The translations under genes and the position numbers were made by a program. The notes under the pieces were generated by a model. It was given only the letters and a program-made list of their open reading frames with translations. It was not told the DNA's origin and did no database searches. DNA of 64,000 nt from Chroococcus sp. FPU101. Its GTDB lineage: Bacteria; Cyanobacteriota; Cyanobacteriia; Cyanobacteriales; Microcystaceae. The stretch covers positions 27,190 to 91,189 of the forward strand of contig NZ_BLJI01000017.1 of assembly GCF_017312365.1 (NCBI RefSeq), written 5' to 3'. This document shows, in pieces, positions 34,376 to 43,539 of the stretch; the stretch's first letter is position 1, and each line of letters starts with the position of its first letter.

Positions 34376-37300
34376 AATATCAAGTTGGTGGTAGTCTCCG
34401 CAGTAACGATCCGACATATGTCAGCCGTCAAGCTGACGAAAAACTGTATAAGGCACTTCACACGGGTGAATTTTGTTATATTTTCAACTCGCGTCAGATG
34501 GGTAAATCTTCACTTTTACAACGAACCAGCTATCGTTTAAAAGAAGAAGGATATCAATGTCTTTATTTAGATGTAACACGATTGGGTAGTGAAGATACAA
34601 GCTCTGCTCAATGGTATAAAGGCGTAATTGTTAGTCTTTTCTATGGATTAAACCTACAACAAACTTTTAACTTAAAAAGTTGGTGGGAAAAGCAAGCTGG
34701 ATTATCACCGATTCAGCAATTGCATCAGTTTGTTGAAGAAATTCTATTACCCAAATCAATCAGCGATCGCCTTTTCATTTTTATTGATGAAATTGATAGT
34801 TTGCTGAGTTTAAAATTTCCTGTCGATGATTTTTTTGCTTGGATTCGACATTGCTATAATCAACGGGCGATGAATCCAAAATTTAAACGTTTAGGATTTG
34901 CGTTATTTGGTGTAGCCAGTCCATCGGATCTCATTTCTGACAAACGCCGAACACCCTTTAACATCGGTACTGCAATCGAATTAAATGGCTTTCAATTCCA
35001 TGAAGCGACCCCCTTACTCAAAGGTTTACAAAAAATCGTCAATCAAAGCGAGATTGTCCTACGAGAACTAATTTATTGGACAGGTGGACAACCCTTTCTG
35101 ACCCAAAAACTCTGTCAAATTGTCTGGCAAACCGCATCACTAACTGCAAAGGGAATCATCAACCTACCACCTGGAACCGAATCCTATTGGGTAGAACAAA
35201 TAGTACGATCGCATATTATTAAATGTTGGGAATCACAAGACGAACCCGAACACTTTCGGACAATTCGCACCCGTCTTTTATCCAATGAACAACGTTCGGG
35301 ACGCTTATTAGGACTCTATCAACAGGTCTTACAAGCCGAGGCAACGGGGCAGCTTGTTCCGACGGATGATAGTCCAGAACAGACCGAACTCTTATTATCG
35401 GGGATTGTAGAAAAGTATAAAGGCTATCTTCGCGTAAAAAATCCGATTTATCGTAGCGTTTTTAGTCATGAATGGGTTACACAACAGTTAGACCAACTCC
35501 GACCCTACGCCTCATTATTAAATGCTTGGGTGGCTTCAGGATATCAAGATGAGTCGCGCTTATTACGGGGTCTTGCACTACAAGAGGCTTTAGCATGGAC
35601 GCAGCACAAAACTTTAAGTAATCTAGACTACAAATTTTTAGCCGCCAGCCAAGAATTAGACCGTCAAGAAATCCAGCAAAAACTAGAAACCGAACGACTC
35701 AAAGAAATTGAGAAAAGACTAGCTATTGAACGGCGGAACTCACGTCGGGTCAAATGGTTACTATCTGGAATGACGGTTAAATTTTTGATCGCAGTTGCTC
35801 TGGGTGTAGTTGCTTTCACTCAATATCGACAAGCAACCTTAAGCGAGATCCAAGCTCTTACCAGTGCTTCTAATGGTAGTTTTAATTCTAATCAACATTT
35901 AGATGCTCTCGTACAAGCGATTAAAGCACAAGACAAACTGCAAAAACTCCGTTTTCTGAGTGGTTCAAAGCAAACGGATCTAGGCCGACAAACAAATCAA
36001 GTCTTAGAACAAGCCGTTTACGGAACCAATGAAATCAATCGTTTCTCTGGACATCAAGGGTTAGTGGTGAGTGTTGCTTATAGTCCCGATAGTCAAGCGA
36101 TCGCTACTGCTAGTTATGATCGTACGATCAAGCTTTGGAAACCTGATGGAACTTTAATTAAAACGATTCCCCAAGAAACATCGATTCAACAAATTCAATT
36201 TAGCCCAGATAGCCGTCTGATTGCTGCCGCAGGGCTTGACGGAGTTGTACGACTTTGGGATCTTAACGGAAATTTAATCAAAAGCTTTTACGGACATCAA
36301 GGGGCTGTGTGGCGCGTTGCCTTTAGTCCAGACGGAAAAACGATCGCCTCTAGTAGTGCCGATTATACCGTCAAACTTTGGACATTAGACGGAACTCTAG
36401 TTAAAACGCTAAAGCATGAAAGGGCGAGTTGGGCGATCGCCTTTAGTCCCGATGGAAAAACGATCGCGACAGCTTTACTCAACGGAAAATATTTTCTTTG
36501 GAATTTAGATGGCAGATTAATTAAGACATTTAAGGCCCCAGAGAGTAACTCCGCGATTTGGCGATTAGTGTTTAGCCCTGATGGAAAGATCATAGCATCA
36601 GGTAACGCAGATAATCTGATCCGACTTTGGCGACCTGATGGAACTCTTTTAAGAAGCTTAGAAGGTCATACGGCAGAAATACAAAGTTTGGCGTTTAGTC
36701 TTGATGGAAGAATCATAGCCTCAGCCAGTTCTGACAAAACAATCAAGCTTTGGCATACTGATGGTACTTTAATGAAAACGTTTCAAGGACATCGCGGTAC
36801 GGTTCGAGATCTGACGTTTAGTCTTGATGGAAAAACCATAGCCTCAGTTAGCGATGACAACACTATTAGACTGTGGCAGGTTAATTCACCCATCAAAAAA
36901 AGCCTTTATGGACATCACGAAATTATCTGGAAGATTGCTTTTAGTCCCGATGGTCAACGCCTCGCCTCGATTTCTGGAAATGAGATTAAACTATGGCGAC
37001 GCGATGGCACACTAGAAAAAACCTTAACATCCAATGATCCCCGCTTACTCAGTCTGGCTTTTAGTCCCGATGGTCAAACCTTAGCCATTGGGGGAAGTCG
37101 TGCTGATGTCAGACTGTGGAATCTCAAGGAAGTGACCAAACAGCCTACTTTGCTTCAGTCCCCAGGAGCAGGTGTTTTAGCTGTAACCTATACTAATGAT
37201 GGACAAACGCTTATCACAGGTGGCGTGATCCCGACCCTTAATCTTTGGCAGCGCAACAAAAAGGGAGAATTTAAACTTCAGCAATCGTTTTTAGCACACA

Positions 37301-37884
37301 AGACCCGCATTTGGGATCTAGCTATAAGTCCCGATGGTCAGTTGCTTGCTTCTGCGAGTACAGATGGTACGGTTAAACTTTGGTCTTGGAATGCAGGACG
37401 TTTATCCTCAAAGCCATATCGAATACTTAATGCAAATGCGAGTGAAGTTTTTGGCGTTGCGTTTAGTCCCGATAACCAATTAATCGCAACTGCGGGGGGT
37501 GATAATTTATTGCGGATCTGGCGAACAGATGGTACATTAGTACAAACGTTGACGGGTGGTGGCATTGGTTTGACTCGACTAGCGTTTAGTCTTGATGGGC
37601 AACTGATCGCAGCCGGTGGACTCGATAACACAGTTAAAGTTTGGCGCGTTGATGGAACAACTCTAGCTACTTTAAATGGTCATACCTCTGTTGTTTCCAG
37701 TGTTGCCTTTAGTCAAGATGGAAAAACATTGGCTTCTAGCAGTGACGATCAGACGATTATCTTATGGGATTTGCCGCAAATTCTCAATCTTAATCTAATA
37801 AATTTTGGCTGTAATTGGGTACGAGACTATTTAAAAACCAATACTACGGTCGAAAAAAGCGAGCGTAATATTTGTTTTCCTTGA
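34372..37884 (+). CDS. AAA-like ATPase with 14 WD40 repeats
   Basis: 1170 residues. An AAA_35-type ATPase domain (about 1-350) has Walker A RQMGKSSLLQ (about 44) and Walker B-like LFIFIDEIDSL. A winged region and one hydrophobic segment (about 465-485) follow, then 14 WD40-type repeats (about 555-1150), enough for two seven-bladed propellers, e.g. HTSVVSSVAFSQDGKTLASS. This is the usual NB-ATPase/WD40 architecture of cyanobacterial STAND-like signal proteins. The propellers would detect a ligand or partner; the four-base overlap with the HTH ATPase gene suggests a complex. Repeats are similar enough to allow recombination. Confidence 0.88.
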   Translation: MKYQVGGSLRSNDPTYVSRQADEKLYKALHTGEFCYIFNSRQMGKSSLLQRTSYRLKEEGYQCLYLDVTRLGSEDTSSAQWYKGVIVSLFYGLNLQQTFNLKSWWEKQAGLSPIQQLHQFVEEILLPKSISDRLFIFIDEIDSLLSLKFPVDDFFAWIRHCYNQRAMNPKFKRLGFALFGVASPSDLISDKRRTPFNIGTAIELNGFQFHEATPLLKGLQKIVNQSEIVLRELIYWTGGQPFLTQKLCQIVWQTASLTAKGIINLPPGTESYWVEQIVRSHIIKCWESQDEPEHFRTIRTRLLSNEQRSGRLLGLYQQVLQAEATGQLVPTDDSPEQTELLLSGIVEKYKGYLRVKNPIYRSVFSHEWVTQQLDQLRPYASLLNAWVASGYQDESRLLRGLALQEALAWTQHKTLSNLDYKFLAASQELDRQEIQQKLETERLKEIEKRLAIERRNSRRVKWLLSGMTVKFLIAVALGVVAFTQYRQATLSEIQALTSASNGSFNSNQHLDALVQAIKAQDKLQKLRFLSGSKQTDLGRQTNQVLEQAVYGTNEINRFSGHQGLVVSVAYSPDSQAIATASYDRTIKLWKPDGTLIKTIPQETSIQQIQFSPDSRLIAAAGLDGVVRLWDLNGNLIKSFYGHQGAVWRVAFSPDGKTIASSSADYTVKLWTLDGTLVKTLKHERASWAIAFSPDGKTIATALLNGKYFLWNLDGRLIKTFKAPESNSAIWRLVFSPDGKIIASGNADNLIRLWRPDGTLLRSLEGHTAEIQSLAFSLDGRIIASASSDKTIKLWHTDGTLMKTFQGHRGTVRDLTFSLDGKTIASVSDDNTIRLWQVNSPIKKSLYGHHEIIWKIAFSPDGQRLASISGNEIKLWRRDGTLEKTLTSNDPRLLSLAFSPDGQTLAIGGSRADVRLWNLKEVTKQPTLLQSPGAGVLAVTYTNDGQTLITGGVIPTLNLWQRNKKGEFKLQQSFLAHKTRIWDLAISPDGQLLASASTDGTVKLWSWNAGRLSSKPYRILNANASEVFGVAFSPDNQLIATAGGDNLLRIWRTDGTLVQTLTGGGIGLTRLAFSLDGQLIAAGGLDNTVKVWRVDGTTLATLNGHTSVVSSVAFSQDGKTLASSSDDQTIILWDLPQILNLNLINFGCNWVRDYLKTNTTVEKSERNICFP

Positions 37885-38040
37885 GCATTAGTCAAAAGAG
37901 TTCTATACTTCTAAAGCCCGCTTGAAGTTAAAAAATAAGAATCCTCAACTCAAAAACGTGTCAAATTATCCTGACAAACCTATTTGATATTGATTCAAAT
38001 CATTTAGGATTAAGCATATCAGCCTCAAGGACAAGCAAAC

Positions 38041-40568
38041 ATGGAGAACATCTATCTATCTGAAACTGACAATAGCCTTGCTCCTGCGTGTGAACCTACC
38101 ATCCAAGTAGATGATGATCGCACAGGAATGAGTCCTCAAGCACTTAAACAAGCTTTTTTAGATAATCTTTTCTTCTTACAGGGAACGAATAGGGCTGATG
38201 CTTCTTTATATGATTATTATGTTGCTCTACCTACACCATTCGTGATCGCCTGCTCTTGCGATTTCTCAAAACAGTCGATACCTACAAAACCGAACAAGGG
38301 AAATTAGTTTGCTATCTATCAGCAGAATTCCTTATGGGTCGCCATCTGGGTAACAATTTAGTTAACTTGGGAATTTATGACGAAGTGCGCCAAGTCATTG
38401 AAGCATTAGACTTAGATTTTGATGAAATTTTAGAGCAAGAACCCGATCCAGGTCTAGGTAATGGCGGTTTAGGGCGTTTAGCGGCTTGTTTTCTTGACTC
38501 TTTGGCTAGTTTAGAAATTCCTGCGATCGGCTATGGTATTCGCTATGAATTCGGCATTTTCCATCAAATGCTTAAAAACGGTTGGCAAGCAGAAATTCCC
38601 GATAACTGGTTACGTTTTGGCAACCCTTGGGAATTACCCCGCCCCGATGAAACAGTAGAAATTAAACTCGGTGGTTTTACCGAACTCTATCATGATGATA
38701 AGGGAAATACAAAAGTAAACTGGGTTCCCGAACGAACCGTTTTAGCCATTCCTCATGATACACCTGTTCCTGGTTATAAGACCAATACTGTTAACCCGCT
38801 TCGTCTGTGGAAAGCAGAAGCATCTGAAGCGTTTAACTTTGATGCTTTTAACTCAGGACAGTATGATCAAGCGGTCGCCGAAAAAATGGATGCTGAGACC
38901 ATTTCAAAAGTTCTCTATCCGAATGATAATACCCCCGCAGGACGTGAATTACGATTAGCTCAACAATATTTCTTTGTTTCTGCTTCTCTACAAGATTTAA
39001 TCCGTCTACACCTGAAAACCCATAAGAGTTTAGATAATTTCTACGAACGATTTTCCATTCAGCTTAATGACACTCATCCCGCAGTTGCGATCGCTGAATT
39101 AATGCGTCTACTCGTCGATGAAAATAGCTTAACGTGGGAAAAAGCTTGGACAATTACCCAAAAAACCTTTGCTTATACCAACCATACCCTAATGCCAGAA
39201 GCCTTAGAACGTTGGCCTGCTAGTTTATTTGGCAAACTTCTACCCCGACATCTCGAAATCATCTATCTAATTAACCATCATTTCTTAGAAGATGTCCGTA
39301 TTTGGTTCCCCGATCAAGATGAATTAGTTGCTAAACTTTCGATCATTGAAGAAATTAAAGAAGAAAAGCAAATTCGCATGGCTAATTTAGCCTGTGTCGG
39401 TAGCCATTCCATTAACGGTGTTGCCGCACTCCATACCGAACTTTTGAAAAAGGATACCCTCAGAGAATTCGCGCTACTGTGGCCGAAAAAATTCTTCAAC
39501 AAAACCAACGGTGTGACCCCGCGACGCTGGATCTTACTGAGTAACCCCAAACTCGCTCAATTAATTACGGAAAAAATCGGTGATTATTGGCTCAAAGATC
39601 TTGATGAAATGAGAAAACTAGAAGCCTATATCGATGATCCTGAATTTTGTACTCGTTGGCGCAATATTAAACAAGAAAACAAACAGCATCTAGCCGATTA
39701 TATTCTAAAAAACCGTAATCTTGAAGTTGATGTTAATTCAATTTTTGATGTTCAGGTCAAACGGATACATGAATATAAACGCCAACATCTAGCGGTTTTA
39801 CACATTATTGCTTTGTATAACCGAATCAAACAAAATCCAGATATCGAGATTACCCCAAAAACCTTTATTTTTGGCGGGAAAGCGGCACCAGGCTACTTTA
39901 TGGCCAAATTGATTATTAAATTGGTCAATTCAGTTGGGGATATTGTGAACAAAGATCCTGATGTTAGAGGTCGTCTGAAAGTTGTCTTTTTGCCTAATTT
40001 TAATGTTTCCCTCGGTCAAAAGATTTATCCTGCTGCCGATTTATCAGAACAAGTCTCTACCGCAGGTAAAGAAGCGTCTGGTACTGGAAATATGAAGTTT
40101 GCGATGAATGGAGCGTTGACGATCGGTACACTAGATGGTGCTAATATCGAAATCCGAGAAGAAGCGGGAGCCGAAAACTTTTTCTTATTTGGCTTGACAG
40201 CAGAAGAAGTTTATGCGATGAAAGCAGACGGTTATAACCCGATGGATTACTACACTCGTAATCGAGAATTAAAAGGAGTAATTGATCGCATTAAAAGCGG
40301 TTATTTCAGTTATGGTGATCCCGAATTATTCAAGCCAATTATTGACTCATTGCTGAGTAGTGATCCTTATATGCTATTAGCTGATTTTCAATCTTACATT
40401 GACTGTCAGGAAAAAGTCAGCCAAGCCTATAAAGATCAAGAAAATTGGACAAGAATGTCAATTCTCAATTCAACTCGGATGGGTAAATTCTCTAGCGATC
40501 GAACCATTCGGGAATATTGTAATGAGATTTGGAAAGTTAGCCCAGTCAAAATCGAACTAGACAAGTAG
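38041..40568 (+). pseudogene. glgP: Glycogen phosphorylase, broken by a one-base frameshift
   Basis: GlgP releases glucose 1-phosphate from glycogen. The N-terminal frame (from 38041) runs to LYDYYVAL and then leaves the family; the next frame picks up YTIRDRLLLRFLKTVDTYK and continues through EFLMGRHLGNNL, GLGRLAACFLDSLA, and the PLP region ASGTGNMKFAMNG to the end at 40568. Restoring one base at about 38230 (CTA-GCC-TAC in place of CTACCTAC) joins them, so a single G is probably missing. If real, the enzyme loses its N-terminal helices and an internal start at 38256 would be needed. Everything downstream is highly conserved, which favours a sequencing error or very recent mutation. Confidence 0.85.
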
Positions 40569-40593
40569 TTTCGTATTCATTCAGTCAAAAATT

Positions 40594-40615
40594 AAAGGGT
40601 CATGGTTGCCCTTTT
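40594..40615 (+). terminator. Probable terminator after glgP
   Basis: AAAGGG (40594-40599) and CCCTTT (40609-40614) around a nine-base loop, followed by T and a C run rather than a long T tract. The position 26 bases after the stop fits a terminator, of moderate strength. Confidence 0.45.
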
Positions 40616-40629
40616 CCCCCTTAATTGGA

Positions 40630-40661
40630 GTAGAGACGTACCTATCATAGTTCGTCTCTAC
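40630..40661. repeat. Dispersed palindrome of the TGTAGAGACG family (copy 2)
   Basis: GTAGAGACG (40630-40638) and CGTCTCTAC (40653-40661) are perfect inverted 9-base arms. It is the best copy of a family also seen at 20820-20849 and 45808-45837. Confidence 0.8.
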
Positions 40662-41007
40662 AAATGCCTAACAAATGGTATACCTGATTTGGATATCGTA
40701 TACCTAGAGAATTAAAAAACTCAGCCCACTGCAACCGTGATTTTGCACCGATAGAGAGATTCATTGCATCAATACATCCGATTAAACTCATAGGTAGTCT
40801 AAGTAAGAATTCTTATACAGAATAATTTTAAAGCTTAAAAATCTATTTTTTAGTTACTAAAATACTGATTTTGTCAACGTTGTAGCTACCAAAGTTCGGT
40901 TATCCCTACTTGATTAATTTTTTTTAAAAAAACTAAATTGTATCAAAAGATATACCAAATTACTAAAGTACACTTGAACTCAAAATTTAAAAACAAGGAG
41001 AATTAGC
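40662..41007. other. Intergenic region before the GT4 genes
   Basis: AT-rich and without open frames. AAGGAG at 40995-41000 is the ribosome site of the following gene. No promoter motif is convincing enough to name. Confidence 0.4.
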
Positions 41008-42078
41008 ATGAGGATCGCTCAAATTGCCCCCCTGTGGGAACGTGTTCCCCCCCCAGCTTATGGCGGAACTGAGTTAGTCGTTGGTCTACTAACTGATGAA
41101 TTAGTCAGAAAAGGACATGATGTAACCCTATTTGCATCAGGTGATTCCGTCACTCTTGCTAAGCTTGAATCTGTTCACGATAAAGCCTTACGCCTTGATT
41201 CACGCATCAAAGAATATGGAATTTATGAAATGCTGAATCTTGGTCGCGTTTATGAACAAGCCGATCAATTTGATATCATTCATTCTCATGTCGGATGTGC
41301 CGCCTTACCCTATTGCAATTTAGTCAAAACGCCGACGGTACATACCTTACATGGCATTTTCACCCCCGATAATGAAAAGCTGTTCATCCATGCAAGAAAA
41401 CAACCTTTTGTCAGTATTTCAGATGCACAGCGTGATCAAAGACTAAATCTAAACTGTGTGGCAACAGTTTATAACGGAATCGATCCTAATCGCTATACCT
41501 ATCATCCTCAACCAGATAACCCGCCTTATCTGGCTTTTTTAGGCCGAATGTCATCCGAAAAAGGCCCCCATTTAGCCATCGAAATTGCTAAACGGACAGG
41601 TTTACCGTTGAAAATGGCAGGTAAAGTCGATCCAGTCGATCAAGAATTCTTCGCAACTCAAGTCAAACCTCATATTGACGGCAAGCAAATTCAATATTTA
41701 GGAGAAGCAACACACCAAGATAAAAGTCCTCTCCTAGGTGGTGCCATTGCAACTTTGTTTCCTATTACTTGGCGCGAACCTTTTGGTTTAGTCATGATTG
41801 AATCAATGATTGTGGGAACACCTGTTATTGCTATGAATTTAGGTTCTGTTCCTGAAGTAATGTCACACGGGAAGAGTGGTTATATCTGCAATTCGGTCGA
41901 TGAATGTGTTGCCGCAGTTAAGCGAATATCAGAATTAAATCGTCAAGACTGTCGGGATTATGTTTTAGAAAATTTTAGTGCTAAACGGATGGCTGATGGT
42001 TATGAAGCGGTTTATCGCCAGATTTTAGCCGAAAAATATGCAAAAAATGGTCATGCTCGTTCAGCGATACTCGTATAA
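41008..42078 (+). CDS. Glycosyltransferase family 4 protein
   Basis: A 356-residue GT-B glycosyltransferase. N-terminal domain: MRIAQIAPLWERVPPPAYGGTE; C-terminal domain: FLGRMSSEKGPHLAIEIA and the nucleotide-sugar-binding segment WREPFGLVMIESM followed by GTPVIAMNLGSVPEV. The acceptor is unknown. AAGGAG lies 7 bases before the ATG. It is followed 42 bases later by a second GT4 gene and a debranching-type enzyme, all downstream of glgP, so a role in alpha-glucan or compatible-solute metabolism is possible. Confidence 0.88.
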   Translation: MRIAQIAPLWERVPPPAYGGTELVVGLLTDELVRKGHDVTLFASGDSVTLAKLESVHDKALRLDSRIKEYGIYEMLNLGRVYEQADQFDIIHSHVGCAALPYCNLVKTPTVHTLHGIFTPDNEKLFIHARKQPFVSISDAQRDQRLNLNCVATVYNGIDPNRYTYHPQPDNPPYLAFLGRMSSEKGPHLAIEIAKRTGLPLKMAGKVDPVDQEFFATQVKPHIDGKQIQYLGEATHQDKSPLLGGAIATLFPITWREPFGLVMIESMIVGTPVIAMNLGSVPEVMSHGKSGYICNSVDECVAAVKRISELNRQDCRDYVLENFSAKRMADGYEAVYRQILAEKYAKNGHARSAILV

Positions 42079-42120
42079 CTTTTTTATTATTTCTTTTCCA
42101 GCTTAAGGATGAGGTGCCTT

Positions 42121-43443
42121 ATGATTAACACGAAACGTCAAGCGATCGCTCTACTCTCCGATCATGCCGATCCAGCCGCAGTCGTCGGCACTGAAGAAGC
42201 AGGGGGTCAAAATGTCTATGTTCGTCAAGTGGGAGAAAATCTGGCTGCTTTGGGATGGCAAGTAGATATGTTCACCCGCAAAGCAAATCCAGAAGATCCA
42301 ACTATTGTTCAACATTCTCCATATTGTCGCACAATTCGCCTAAAAGCAGGGCCAGAAACCTTTATTCCCAGAGATCGTCTTTTTGATCATATGCCAGAGT
42401 TTGTTAAATCATTTTGTGATTTCCAGACTCAGCAAGCTTATTCTTATCCTTTAATACATACCAACTATTGGCTATCCGCGTGGATCGGCTTACAATTACA
42501 ACAAAAAACAGGGATTCAACTGATTCATACTTACCATTCATTAGGAGTCGTGAAATATGATTCAGTTACCAAACCAAAAATTGCTCACACTCGTCTGGCG
42601 ACCGAAAAAGCCATCCTAGAACGTTCAAGCTGTGTGGTTGCTACCAGTCCTCAAGAAAAAGAAATCCTTAAAACACGGGTTTCATCAAAAGGACAAATTG
42701 AAGTTATTCCCTGTGGTACAGATACCAGTAACTTTTGTGCGATCCCGAAAGTCAGTGCTAGAGAAAAACTCGGTTGGTTTCCTCAAGAGAAAATCGTTCT
42801 TTATGTCGGACGCTTTGACCCCCGTAAAGGGATTGAAACGCTCGTTCAAGCCTGTGCTTCTTTGAAAAATCAAGGTTGTGACAAACTAAAATTAGTGATT
42901 GTGGGAGGTAGTCTCACTGATCGCATTGATGGACAAGAAAGACAACGAATCGAACAAATCGTACAAGATCTAGGGTTAGACGAGATTACTGTATTTACAG
43001 GTCAGGTGGGACACGATTTGCTACCATTGTATTACAGTGCTGCTGATGTCTGTGTCGTACCTAGCCACTATGAACCTTTTGGCTTAGTAGCAATTGAAGC
43101 GATGGCCTGTGGAACACCTGTAATTGCTTCTAATGTTGGAGGATTACGCTTTACTGTCCTTCCAGAAGAAACAGGTTTACTTGTGCCACCTAGAGATGTT
43201 GATGCTTTTGCGGGAGCGATTCATCGGGTTATACAAGATGAAGTCTGGGCGAAGAAACTCAGAAAACAAGCATCAGCAAGTGTCAATCAACGATTTACTT
43301 GGAACAGTGTCGCCATCAAATTAAGTCATCTTTATCGTTATACTTTGGCTCGAACCATTATGCACGAGCAACCTTGGAACCCCCCACAAACCTCTCCTTT
43401 ATGGACTCCAGTCGGGGAAGAAGTTAAACGAGTAGCAGTTTAA
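42121..43443 (+). CDS. Glycosyltransferase family 4 protein, sucrose-phosphate-synthase-like
   Basis: 441 codons counted with stop from ATG 42121, which has GAGG at 42111-42114 as ribosome site; an in-frame ATG at 42109 would lie in front of that site. The GGQNVYVRQVGENLAALGW start, YVGRFDPRKGIETLVQA and HYEPFGLVAIEAMACGTPVI are the GT4 features shared by sucrose-phosphate synthase and MshA-like enzymes. There is no phosphatase domain. With the preceding GT4 and the debranching-type gene it forms a carbohydrate operon. The exact product is not fixed by sequence. Confidence 0.87.
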   Translation: MINTKRQAIALLSDHADPAAVVGTEEAGGQNVYVRQVGENLAALGWQVDMFTRKANPEDPTIVQHSPYCRTIRLKAGPETFIPRDRLFDHMPEFVKSFCDFQTQQAYSYPLIHTNYWLSAWIGLQLQQKTGIQLIHTYHSLGVVKYDSVTKPKIAHTRLATEKAILERSSCVVATSPQEKEILKTRVSSKGQIEVIPCGTDTSNFCAIPKVSAREKLGWFPQEKIVLYVGRFDPRKGIETLVQACASLKNQGCDKLKLVIVGGSLTDRIDGQERQRIEQIVQDLGLDEITVFTGQVGHDLLPLYYSAADVCVVPSHYEPFGLVAIEAMACGTPVIASNVGGLRFTVLPEETGLLVPPRDVDAFAGAIHRVIQDEVWAKKLRKQASASVNQRFTWNSVAIKLSHLYRYTLARTIMHEQPWNPPQTSPLWTPVGEEVKRVAV

Positions 43444-43539
43444 TCAATATCTTGATTTGTTGTTTAGGGTAATGGATTAAAAAGTTAACTTTTGCTCCCT
43501 TACCCTTTAACCTTTATTTTGTTTTATCTCAGTGCTTCT

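Noticed and set aside
43492..43539. Upstream TTG start for the debranching-type enzyme
   Set aside because: Extra residues look like non-coding sequence; the ATG at 43540 fits the family start.
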